Positions 8,475 through 14,902 of a stretch of 24,675 bases of DNA are shown here, in pieces. The position numbers were made by a program, and so were the translations under genes. The stretch spans positions 1 through 24,675 of the forward strand of contig CARUOB010000049.1 of the NCBI GenBank assembly GCA_949076555.1, given 5' to 3'. Within the stretch, counting starts at the first letter, position 1. Each line of letters starts with the position of its first letter. The notes under the pieces were generated by a model that was not told the DNA's origin, made no database searches, and saw only the letters and a program-made list of their open reading frames with translations. The DNA is from an uncultured Lachnospiraceae bacterium (GTDB taxonomy: Bacteria; Bacillota; Clostridia; Lachnospirales; Lachnospiraceae).

Positions 8475-9446
8475 ATGGCAAAAAGAAAATTAAAATACTC
8501 CGGAATCGGCGGACAGGCGGTTCTGGAAGGCATTATGATGAAAAACAAGGAGCAGTACGCGGTGGCGGTGAGAAAGCCGGACGGCGAGATCGAGGTGGAG
8601 GTCGAGCACTATAACAGCGTGGTTCACGGCAGCAAACTTCTGGAAATTCCTTTTATCAGAGGCGTGTTTCAGTTCATCGATTCGCTCGTCTTAGGGATGC
8701 GCTGTCTGAACTTTTCCGCGTCCTTCTACGAGGATGAAGAGGCGAAGGAGACGGCGGCGGATAAGGCATTTAACAAGATCTTCAAGGACAAGGCGGAAAA
8801 CGTATTTAACGGGATCGTGATGCTGTTTTCGCTGGCGCTGGCGATCGGCATTTTTATGATACTGCCCTATTTTATTACTTCGCTGTTTGAGGAATATATC
8901 AGAAGCGCTTCTTTTATGGCGATTTTGGAGGGCGCGCTTCGGATTGTGATATTCGTGGGGTATGTGCTGGCAATTTCCCTGATGAAAGACATCAGGCGGG
9001 TTTATATGTATCACGGCGCGGAGCATAAATGCATCAACTGTATCGAGAAGGGGGCACCCCTTACCGTGAAGGAAGTGATGCGCTGTTCCAAGCAGCACAG
9101 ACGTTGCGGCACCAGCTTTCTGCTGTTTGTCATGTTTGTCAGCGTGATTCTCTTTTTCTTTATCCGGGTGGAAAACCCGGCTTACCGCATTCTGGTCCGG
9201 GTGGCTTTGATACCCGTGATTGCGGGGATTTCTTATGAGATCATAAGGCTTGCCGGAAAGAGCAACAATATTCTTGTGCGCATTATTTCCGCGCCGGGTA
9301 TGTGGCTGCAGAGGTTGACTACGAGAGAGCCGGATGAGAGTATGGTGGAAGTGGCGATCGCCGCGGTGGAAGCGGTGTTTGACTGGAAGGGATATATCAG
9401 GGAGACGTTCGGGTACGAGGTGGACGAGAGCTGGATGGAGGGGTAG
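8475..9446 (+). CDS. DUF1385 family membrane protein (YqhQ-like)
   Basis: A 323-aa protein that I recognise as DUF1385, the family of Bacillus subtilis YqhQ. It has the typical opening GIGGQAVLEGIMMKN and a soluble N-terminal part. Hydrophobic segments lie at about 110-135 and 150-175, with further ones at about 215-235 and 240-260. The conserved core YMYHGAEHKCINCIEKG, followed by a His/Cys-rich stretch (RCSKQHRRCGTSF), looks like a metal site. The biochemical role is unknown to me. The ATG at 8475 has an AAAGGCG site. Its place between rpmE and prmC is conserved in Clostridia. The stop is followed by an unusual repeat block rather than by prmC. Confidence 0.9.
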   Translation: MAKRKLKYSGIGGQAVLEGIMMKNKEQYAVAVRKPDGEIEVEVEHYNSVVHGSKLLEIPFIRGVFQFIDSLVLGMRCLNFSASFYEDEEAKETAADKAFNKIFKDKAENVFNGIVMLFSLALAIGIFMILPYFITSLFEEYIRSASFMAILEGALRIVIFVGYVLAISLMKDIRRVYMYHGAEHKCINCIEKGAPLTVKEVMRCSKQHRRCGTSFLLFVMFVSVILFFFIRVENPAYRILVRVALIPVIAGISYEIIRLAGKSNNILVRIISAPGMWLQRLTTREPDESMVEVAIAAVEAVFDWKGYIRETFGYEVDESWMEG

Positions 9447-9876
9447 CAGCGAAGCAGGGGTGGCGATTCGAACGCGTGAGCGGAGCGTCATATCTACGTC
9501 GCCACGCTCGCGCTCCGCAAAACGCGTAGTAGTGCTAGGCTCGTGAGGAACCTCGCCAAGCGCTGACGTGTTTTGAGGGGCTCCTTAAGAAATGACGTTC
9601 CGCGCACGCTGGTGAATTGGGGAGCGGACGCGTGCGCTTCGCTGCGCTGGTTGTGTAAAGTGAGGAAGCGGAAGGAAGTGGCGGCTCGGACGCGTGCGCT
9701 TCGCTGCGCTGGATGTGGTGGAAGGAAAAGCGGAAGGAAGTGGCGGTTCGGATGCGTGTGCTGCGCTGTGCTGGAAGGAAAAGCGGTAGGTAGCGGTGGT
9801 TTGGATGTGTGTGCTCCGCGTGCGTTGGTTGTGTGGTGAGAAAGAGGCGGATGGTGTGATTTGATTTTGTGGGGAT
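9447..9876 (+). repeat. GC-rich repeat and palindrome block between DUF1385 and prmC
   Basis: This 430-base gap carries no convincing gene. It contains diverged tandem copies of a roughly 62-base unit whose core is GTGGCGATTCGGACGCGTGC-like. The best cores are at 9625-9650 and 9687-9712 (26 bases identical), then a diverged copy at 9749-9774 and a weaker one from about 9802 to 9828. A partial copy appears at 9459-9487. A palindromic segment (9474-9609) is listed separately. Because the repeats are free of stops in several frames, spurious ORFs appear on both strands. A weak GGGG site at 9871-9874 leads into prmC. Confidence 0.7.
9474..9609. mobile_element. Palindromic element with 17-base terminal inverted repeats
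   Basis: The ends GCGTGAGCGGAGCGTCA (9474-9490) and TGACGTTCCGCGCACGC (9593-9609) are inverted repeats matching at 15 of 17 bases. Inside are nested stems: CAAAACGCG / CGTGTTTTG (9518-9526 / 9567-9575, one G-U), GTGAGG / CCTCGC (9543-9548 / 9551-9556), and GCGGAGCG pairing alternatively with CGCTCCGC at 9511-9518. The structure is that of a non-coding, MITE-like or REP-like intergenic element. No clear target-site duplication is visible, so mobility is only a suggestion. Confidence 0.45.
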
Positions 9877-10821
9877 ATGGAAATGAACGGGAACCTGACG
9901 TATGGCGAGGTGTATAGGGAAGGTGCGGCACGGCTTGGAAAGGCCGGAATAGAGGAGACTGCGCTTGATGCGAGACTTCTTCTGGAGTTTGTGTGTGGGA
10001 CGGACAGAAATACGCTGCTTGCGCATGGGGATCGGGAGGTTTCTGAGGAAGAATATGGCAGATACAGTGGCTTAATCGAGCGGCGGGCGTCGCATGTGCC
10101 CTTGCAGCATTTGACAGGTGAGCAGGATTTCATGGGGCTGACTTTTTTAGTTAGTGAGGATGTGCTTGTGCCGAGGCAGGACACGGAAGTGCTTGTGGAA
10201 GAAGTGATGAAGCAGCTCCACGACGGGATGCGGATTTTGGATCTATGCACCGGCTCTGGGTGTATTCTGCTAAGTCTCCTGCATTATTCCAACGACTGTG
10301 AGGGTGTCGGCGTGGATTTGTCGGAGAAGGCGCTTTCGGTGGCGGAAGAAAATTATGAGAGACTGCGAAAGGCCCGGCCGGGGATGAAAGCGCGGTTTGG
10401 GCAAGGGGACCTCTTTGCGGCGCTTGCATCCGCGGCGGAGAATGAGGCGGATGAGAGGGCAGTGACGGACGGTGAGATGCCGGATGAGGGCGCGAACGGT
10501 TCGGGAGAACAGTTTGATATCATCGTGTCCAATCCACCCTATATAAAAACGGACGTTATTGATACGCTGATGCCCGAAGTGCGGGAGTATGAGCCTGTAA
10601 TGGCGTTAGACGGCGGGGCGGATGGTCTTGTCTTCTATCACAGGATAGCGAAGGACGCCGGGAAGTATTTGAGCGGCGGCGGTATGTTGTTTTTTGAGAT
10701 CGGGTGTGAGCAGGCGGAGGACGTGCGTAATATCATGGAAGAGGCAGGTTTTCGGGAGACTGCGGTTGTGAAAGACTTCGCAGGTCTTGACCGGGTGGTG
10801 TACGGAAGCTGGTTCGGTTAG
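9877..10821 (+). CDS. prmC: Release factor N5-glutamine methyltransferase PrmC (HemK)
   Basis: A 314-aa SAM-dependent enzyme that methylates the glutamine of the GGQ motif in release factors, improving peptide release. The N-terminal helical substrate-binding domain covers about 1-100 (DARLLLE, PLQHLTGEQDFMGLTF). The SAM motif I is ILDLCTGSGC (120-129), an acidic motif follows at VGVDLSEKAL, and the catalytic NPPY is at 219-222. The usual region EVREYEPVMALDGGADGL is present. An acidic, low-complexity stretch at about 183-211 lengthens the protein beyond the common size of about 280 residues. The start is ATG 9877; an ATG two codons later is also possible. Its substrate, RF1, is encoded just downstream. 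Confidence 0.95.
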   Translation: MEMNGNLTYGEVYREGAARLGKAGIEETALDARLLLEFVCGTDRNTLLAHGDREVSEEEYGRYSGLIERRASHVPLQHLTGEQDFMGLTFLVSEDVLVPRQDTEVLVEEVMKQLHDGMRILDLCTGSGCILLSLLHYSNDCEGVGVDLSEKALSVAEENYERLRKARPGMKARFGQGDLFAALASAAENEADERAVTDGEMPDEGANGSGEQFDIIVSNPPYIKTDVIDTLMPEVREYEPVMALDGGADGLVFYHRIAKDAGKYLSGGGMLFFEIGCEQAEDVRNIMEEAGFRETAVVKDFAGLDRVVYGSWFG

Positions 10822-10940
10822 CTGGGCAGAGAAGAAAATAAAATAGCGCGTGTTTTTGTAATAAAGAAAGTGCGATGCCTGGTAAGATAGAATAAGGAAA
10901 ATGGAAAATCGGGAAGAACCGGTTACAGTTGGAGGTAGTT

Positions 10941-12017
10941 ATGTTTGATAAATTGGAGGATCTGCTCAGAAAATTTGAGGAGATTATGAATGAGCTTAGT
11001 GAGCCGACCGTGGCGGATAACCAAGAGCGGTTTCGCGCGTTGATGAAGGAACAGAGTGATCTGACTCCGGTAGTCAATGCCTATAAAGAGTATAAAAAGT
11101 GCAATCAGGATATTGAGGACAGCCTTGCCATGCTTGACGAGGAGTCCGATGAGGATATGCGGGATATGCTGAAGGAGGAGCTTGCTGAGGCAAAGAAACG
11201 GGTGGAGGAGCTGGAGCACGAGCTGAAAATCCTTCTTCTGCCCAAGGACCCTAACGACGATAAAAACGTGATTGTGGAAATCCGCGCGGGTGCGGGCGGC
11301 GACGAAGCGGCTCTCTTTGCGGCGGAAATTTACCGCATGTATGTGCATTATGCGGAGGGACGCCGCTGGAAGGTGGAAACCATGGAGGTGGAGGAAATCG
11401 GTATCGGCGGCATGAAGAGCGTGACCTTTATGGTGACGGGACAGGGCGCTTACTCGGTTTTGAAGTATGAGAGCGGCGTGCACCGGGTACAGCGTGTGCC
11501 GGAGACAGAGTCGGGCGGGCGTATCCACACTTCCACCATCAGCGTGGCGGTGATGCCTGAGGTGGACGACGATATCGACATTGTGATTGAAGATAAAGAT
11601 GTAAGGATCGATGTGATGAGAGCGTCCGGCAACGGCGGACAGTGTGTCAACACCACGGATTCTGCGGTGCGTCTGACCCATTATCCCACGGGTATCGTGG
11701 TTTACAGCCAGACCGAGAAGTCCCAGATTCAAAATAAGGCGAAGGCGTTCGCGCTGCTTAAGGCGAAGCTGTACGATATCGAGCAGCAGCAGCGGCACGA
11801 CGCGGAGGCGGAGCTTCGCAGAAGCCAGATCGGCACGGGCGACCGTTCCGAAAAGATCAGAACTTACAATTTCCCGCAGGGGCGTGTCACCGACCACCGC
11901 ATCAACCTGACCATCTACAAGCTCGACAAGGTGATGAACGGGGACATTCAGGAGATACTCGACTCGTGTATCTCAGCGGATCAGGCGGCAAAACTGGTGA
12001 AGATGGGCGAAAACTGA
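10941..12017 (+). CDS. prfA: Peptide chain release factor 1 (RF1)
   Basis: A 358-aa class I release factor that reads UAA and UAG. ATG 10941 is chosen because GGAGG (10931-10935) sits 5 bases upstream and the protein then begins MFDKLEDLLRK as in the family; the frame is open from a TTG at 10929. The stop-codon reading motif is the P-x-T form, here Pro-Glu-Thr at 187-189 within RVPETESGGRIHTS. The GGQ that triggers peptidyl-tRNA hydrolysis is at 232-234 (SGNGGQCVNTTDSAVR); its Gln is the PrmC target. An acidic coiled N-terminal domain covers about 1-100. The last codons are partly duplicated downstream (see repeat at 11977-12088). The gap from prmC (10822-10940) shows no clear promoter, so the genes are probably co-transcribed. 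Confidence 0.98.
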   Translation: MFDKLEDLLRKFEEIMNELSEPTVADNQERFRALMKEQSDLTPVVNAYKEYKKCNQDIEDSLAMLDEESDEDMRDMLKEELAEAKKRVEELEHELKILLLPKDPNDDKNVIVEIRAGAGGDEAALFAAEIYRMYVHYAEGRRWKVETMEVEEIGIGGMKSVTFMVTGQGAYSVLKYESGVHRVQRVPETESGGRIHTSTISVAVMPEVDDDIDIVIEDKDVRIDVMRASGNGGQCVNTTDSAVRLTHYPTGIVVYSQTEKSQIQNKAKAFALLKAKLYDIEQQQRHDAEAELRRSQIGTGDRSEKIRTYNFPQGRVTDHRINLTIYKLDKVMNGDIQEILDSCISADQAAKLVKMGEN

Positions 12018-12088
12018 AATGCCTGATCCGCGGGGATTCAGGCTGCAAAACTTGTAAGGATGGGTGAAAACGGAAAGGTTTGATCCGC
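11977..12088 (+). repeat. Tandem duplication of the prfA 3' end
   Basis: Copy 1 (11977-12031) contains the last 13 codons and stop of prfA. Copy 2 (12032-12088) repeats it with scattered substitutions and small insertions; shared strings include GCAAAAC, GATGGG, GAAAAC and TGATCCGC. An inserted T shifts the frame, so copy 2 no longer encodes the RF1 tail. Copy 1 also holds a perfect 10-base inverted repeat, GCGGATCAGG (11976-11985) and CCTGATCCGC (12022-12031), which brackets the stop codon. Confidence 0.75.
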
Positions 12089-12104
12089 TTCATAAATTTG
12101 ACTG

Positions 12105-12143
12105 AAAATCGGTTCATTTGGTGAAATAATGAGCCGATTTTTT
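12105..12143 (+). terminator. Intrinsic terminator of the prfA transcript
   Basis: A 13-bp stem (12105-12117 with 12129-12141, one G-U pair; core AAAATCGG and CCGATTTT), with an 11-base loop and a T-run to 12143. It closes the rho-prfA cluster. Confidence 0.88.
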
Positions 12144-12267
12144 GCTGTACGTAATTATGGATGATTTCACAATACCATCTTCTCCGTTGATGATTTCGCA
12201 GCTCTATACAGATATTTATTTGTGTATGACGATAGGTATGTATAGTCGACAGAAGTAAGACTAACTA

Positions 12268-12296
12268 TTGTGGCACATAGGGCAAAATGTTATAAT
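12268..12296 (+). promoter_or_regulatory. Extended -10 promoter for the DTG-protease unit
   Basis: TTGTGG (12268-12273), a 17-base spacer and TATAAT (12291-12296) with TGT directly upstream, the extended -10 form. The expected transcript starts near 12303, about 55 bases before the first gene. The remaining gap 12144-12267 is AT-rich and shows nothing else that I can name. Confidence 0.75.
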
Positions 12297-12357
12297 ATAA
12301 ATAAAATAATGGAAATGAAACGAAAAAGACTTTCATATATGGAAGGAAGTGTTGTTT

Positions 12358-12591
12358 GTGAATGAGAGGATGACTTGGGAGCAGATACAAAAGAGATATC
12401 CTGATCAATGGGTCGGACTTACAGAAGTGTGGTATCAAAATAATGATGGGGTTTCTGTAGAATCTGCCATCGTCAAATATGCGGATAAAAAGAAATCAGA
12501 ATTGACCAGATTGGTATTAAAGGGGGAAATTATTGCTCGTCATACGAATCCTGAAGGACACATACAACTGGGAATGGTGGGCGTATTATGA
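12358..12591 (+). CDS. Small protein of unknown function, partner of the DTG protein
   Basis: A 77-aa protein starting at GTG 12358, where GGAAGGAAG (12341-12349) is 8 bases upstream; a GTG at 12349 is in frame but overlaps that site. The opening MTWEQIQKRYPDQWVGLTEV resembles small proteins of the DUF5678 kind as I remember them, but this is a weak match. There is no signal peptide, membrane segment or catalytic motif. The sequence is predicted as a small alpha/beta protein with a basic stretch (KYADKKKSELTR). Its TGA overlaps the next ATG as ATGA, so the two proteins are translationally coupled and probably act together, for example as chaperone, inhibitor or substrate adaptor. Codon use is AT-richer than in the rho-prfA cluster. 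Confidence 0.7.
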   Translation: MNERMTWEQIQKRYPDQWVGLTEVWYQNNDGVSVESAIVKYADKKKSELTRLVLKGEIIARHTNPEGHIQLGMVGVL

Positions 12592-13043
12592 AACAGTATA
12601 CATTAAGATTGGACAAAACAAGACAAAGGCCAGTAGTTATTTTAAATAACGGGCTTACCGCGTTGTTCGATACAGGGGCGTATATTCCGGTATGGACAGA
12701 TGACGAAGATATACTTATATCTGAATTGGATGCAGTTCTTGTTAGGGAGGATGTGCCATTATCTGGTTTCGGTGGTTCAACAGTTGGCAATTTGTATAAA
12801 GTAAACTTAGACGTTGGCGGTATTTTATATCCAAGTATGCATATGATAGCAAACAGTGAGATAAATGCTACTTTCAATCTTATATTGAGTGCAACCATGT
12901 TTGAAGGTCTTATTTATCAGATTGATACGGTAAATCATGTGCTCAACATAGAAATACCTGATTGGGAAAGTAATATACGTAATTTGAGAGTAGTAAATGA
13001 AGATGGTAAAGTGTTTGTGCTTTGTGGCGCATCGGAGGTTTAG
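12588..13043 (+). CDS. Retropepsin-like aspartic protease domain protein (putative)
   Basis: A 151-aa protein with ALFDTGAYIPVW at about 25-36. This has the hydrophobic-hydrophobic-DTG-A/S pattern of retropepsin-type aspartic proteases, with the putative catalytic Asp28. A glycine-rich stretch (SGFGGSTVGN) follows where the flap would be. FNLILSATMFEGLIYQID, near residues 97-115, resembles the second conserved element of the fold (hydrophobic-hydrophobic-L/G before a short helix). One catalytic Asp per chain means it would have to act as a homodimer. No signal peptide is seen, so it should be cytoplasmic. It is coupled by ATGA to the 77-aa protein. Substrate and activity are unknown, and the second motif is weak. 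The AT-rich composition suggests acquisition by transfer. Confidence 0.65.
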   Translation: MKQYTLRLDKTRQRPVVILNNGLTALFDTGAYIPVWTDDEDILISELDAVLVREDVPLSGFGGSTVGNLYKVNLDVGGILYPSMHMIANSEINATFNLILSATMFEGLIYQIDTVNHVLNIEIPDWESNIRNLRVVNEDGKVFVLCGASEV

Positions 13044-13086
13044 GAATACGGTGAAGTCGAAGATAGAGAAATTGTTTTGATATATT

Positions 13087-13218
13087 ATGAAAGGCAGGAA
13101 GGTGTACGGGAACGCAGAAGACGATGGGAAAAGACGTATTGTGTTTGTGATACGGCGGTTACTTAAAATGACAGGCAGAGGTCTGGGTGTGTTTATAATA
13201 ACGTGCGCTATTATATAG
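13087..13218 (+). CDS. Possible small basic peptide (low confidence)
   Basis: A 43-codon ORF beginning MKGRKVYGNAEDDGKRR and ending with a hydrophobic tail (GVFIITCAII). It would be a small basic peptide with a membrane-seeking C-terminus. No ribosome binding site precedes the ATG, and no promoter is evident between it and the DTG gene. Its stop lies inside the large hairpin at 13212-13268. It may be noncoding. I list it because it is the only open frame in an otherwise empty 420-base gap. Confidence 0.2.
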   Translation: MKGRKVYGNAEDDGKRRIVFVIRRLLKMTGRGLGVFIITCAII

Positions 13219-13268
13219 ATGAGCTCCTTCCCCGCAAATGCGGCAAAGAAGGAGCCTTTGTCTATATA
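13212..13268 (+). terminator. Long hairpin downstream of the DTG-protease unit
   Basis: Three nested perfect stems: TATATAGA / TCTATATA (13212-13219 / 13261-13268), GCTCCTTC / GAAGGAGC (13223-13230 / 13248-13255) and CCGCA / TGCGG (13232-13236 / 13239-13243). Only CTTTGT follows the central stem, so it is not a classic terminator, but it is well placed to end the upstream unit or to protect the mRNA end. Confidence 0.5.
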
Positions 13269-13340
13269 TCATAGGCCGTACGGCAGAAAAAAGGTGAGAG
13301 AAAATAAGAGGCCGGTGTGGAAAATGGGTATGATAAATGT

Positions 13341-13369
13341 TTGCACAGAAGCCTGAGTTGGTGTACAAT
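13341..13369 (+). promoter_or_regulatory. Promoter for the hemerythrin-receiver gene
   Basis: TTGCAC (13341-13346), a 17-base spacer and TACAAT (13364-13369). Transcription should start near 13376, giving a leader of about 88 bases with two hairpins (see next entry). Confidence 0.75.
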
Positions 13370-13391
13370 ATACGAAATGGTTGAAACGCTA

Positions 13392-13446
13392 TTCTTGCAG
13401 GGTAGCAAGAAAATAAATCGATTTGGCTAAGGCGTCGCAAACGCCT
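13392..13446 (+). promoter_or_regulatory. Two leader hairpins before the hemerythrin-receiver gene
   Basis: TTCTTGC / GCAAGAA (13392-13398 / 13405-13411, 6-base loop) and AGGCGT / ACGCCT (13430-13435 / 13441-13446, 5-base loop) are both perfect. The second ends 5 bases before AAGGAGG (13452-13458). They may influence translation or mRNA stability; I do not recognise a riboswitch family. Confidence 0.35.
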
Positions 13447-13463
13447 GGGCGAAGGAGGATGAC

Positions 13464-14792
13464 GTGAAGACTATCGCGTGGAACAAGAGATTTGAACTGG
13501 GTGTAGATTTTATCGATAAGGAGCATAAGCAGCTTTTTTCGATGATCAATAAACTCCTTACACTCAGCGAGGTTGAAGACAAAAGGGAGTGGGTGTGTAA
13601 AGAAGGTATTAAATTCTTGAAAAACCATACGATCGAGCATTTTCAGCATGAGGAAGCCTACATGCGGTCCATCAATTACGAGGATTTGGAAATACATAAA
13701 CGACTGCATGACGATTTTCAGAATAACACGCTTGTTTCTCTGGAGGAGGAGCTGACGGAGACGAATTATTCGGAAGAATCCATGCGACATTTTCTCGGTG
13801 TCAGTATCGGATGGCTGGTAGCGCACACACAGACGGAAGACTTGGCAATTGGCGGAAAGAAGATGAGCCAGTGGAAGAATCTGCCGCACGATGTGGAGAT
13901 TGATGCGCTGGAGCAGACGGTTGTCCAGCTTATTTCTGACGTATTTCAGTTGAAGGCGAAAGCCATCAGCAGACAATATGGCGGGGAAGATATCGGAAAG
14001 GTGATTTGCTGCCGCTTTGTATACAAGGGGGATAAGAAGGACAAATGGGAGTTCGTGATCTCCTATGAGGAGACGCTGCTTCTCAAGGTGATCAGTGAGC
14101 TGATGAGCACACAATACCTGAAAGTGGACGATATGGTCATCAATATCACTCGTTATCTTTCCAGGCAGCTTTTGGAGAAGATCAGGGAGTGTTTTCCTGA
14201 TATGCAGATGTTTGAGCTGGAAAGTGAATCCCTGCTTACACAGGAACAGCTTGTAAGTTCATTTGAACGGGTGCATCCTGCCTGCAGTCTTCTGTTTGAT
14301 ACGGGCGCCGGATATTTTGCGTTCAGCGTGACTACAAACGACTCCATGCAGGGGAAAATTGTATCGCCGATCAATGCACAGAACGCTATGGGACAGATCA
14401 GAAAATATCTGGACGGCGAGATGCGAAAGAAACAGATTTTGATTGTGGATGACTCTGATTTTATGCGGAGTAATATGATCCGGCTTCTCGGAAATGACTA
14501 TGAGATGCTGGAGAGCAATTCCAGTATTGCGGCGATTAAGAAAATTACGGTCAACAGACCGGATCTGATTCTGCTGGATTATGAGATGCCTGTGTGCGAC
14601 GGCAGACAGACGCTCGAGATGATCCGCTCCGATGAGGAGATAGCGGATATTCCCGTCGTTTTCCTGACAGGAAGGGGAGACGCAGAGAGTGTGAAAAAGG
14701 TAATGTCCTTAAAACCCAGGGGATATTTATTGAAGTCCATGCCGGAGGAAGACATCAAGAAATATATCGACGGGATTCTTGCAAAGAAATAG
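13464..14792 (+). CDS. Bacteriohemerythrin - CheX-like - CheY receiver fusion protein
   Basis: A 442-aa soluble protein with three parts. Residues 1-130 are a bacteriohemerythrin with every di-iron ligand in place: His21, His59 and Glu63 (HxxxE), His78 and His82 (HxxxH), His121 and Asp126 (HxxxxD). Such domains bind oxygen or sense redox state, NO or iron. Residues about 145-310 are a domain that resembles the CheX phosphatase fold in length and pattern (DDMVINITRYLSRQLLEKI, with a D-x3-N instead of the usual E-x2-N); this is a weak call. Residues 323-442 are a full receiver: Asp329-Asp330, phospho-acceptor Asp372 (LLDYEMPVCDG), Thr402 and Lys424. The GTG start at 13464 has AAGGAGG 5 bases upstream. 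No kinase or output domain is nearby, so its phosphodonor and partner must be encoded elsewhere. An oxygen-responsive signalling role in an anaerobe is inferred. Confidence 0.88.
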   Translation: MKTIAWNKRFELGVDFIDKEHKQLFSMINKLLTLSEVEDKREWVCKEGIKFLKNHTIEHFQHEEAYMRSINYEDLEIHKRLHDDFQNNTLVSLEEELTETNYSEESMRHFLGVSIGWLVAHTQTEDLAIGGKKMSQWKNLPHDVEIDALEQTVVQLISDVFQLKAKAISRQYGGEDIGKVICCRFVYKGDKKDKWEFVISYEETLLLKVISELMSTQYLKVDDMVINITRYLSRQLLEKIRECFPDMQMFELESESLLTQEQLVSSFERVHPACSLLFDTGAGYFAFSVTTNDSMQGKIVSPINAQNAMGQIRKYLDGEMRKKQILIVDDSDFMRSNMIRLLGNDYEMLESNSSIAAIKKITVNRPDLILLDYEMPVCDGRQTLEMIRSDEEIADIPVVFLTGRGDAESVKKVMSLKPRGYLLKSMPEEDIKKYIDGILAKK

Positions 14793-14830
14793 CGGACAGA
14801 GCAAAAAACTGTGTGCAAAGATTCTTTGCG

Positions 14831-14858
14831 TGACTTTTCGGGTGAAAACTGCTATGGT
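14831..14858 (+). promoter_or_regulatory. Probable promoter for the XRE membrane regulator
   Basis: TGACTT (14831-14836), a 16-base spacer and TATGGT (14853-14858) with TGC upstream (extended -10). A small hairpin GCAAAG / CTTTGC lies just upstream (about 14816-14830), without a T-run. Confidence 0.45.
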
Positions 14859-14902
14859 CAGGAAAAGACAGAGTAAAAAGAGTCTGACCGGAGGGAACTG
14901 AC

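Noticed and set aside
9459..9505. A TTCGAA-containing stretch that on the minus strand recalls a tRNA T-arm
   Set aside because: The flanking bases do not form a T-stem, and no anticodon arm or acceptor pairing could be built.
9573..9839. An 88-codon plus-strand ORF in the repeat block
   Set aside because: It only translates the tandem repeats (repeated Arg/Cys-rich units), has no ribosome site and no family resemblance.
9585..10250. A 221-codon minus-strand ORF and several shorter ORFs over 9494-10026
   Set aside because: They are antisense to prmC or lie in the repeat block. Their Ser/Arg/Pro-rich composition comes from the repeats, and they lack ribosome sites.
13392..13450. Possible c-di-GMP riboswitch before the hemerythrin gene
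   Set aside because: The GCAAAC-like string is only part of a simple hairpin loop; the conserved GEMM core and second helix are missing.
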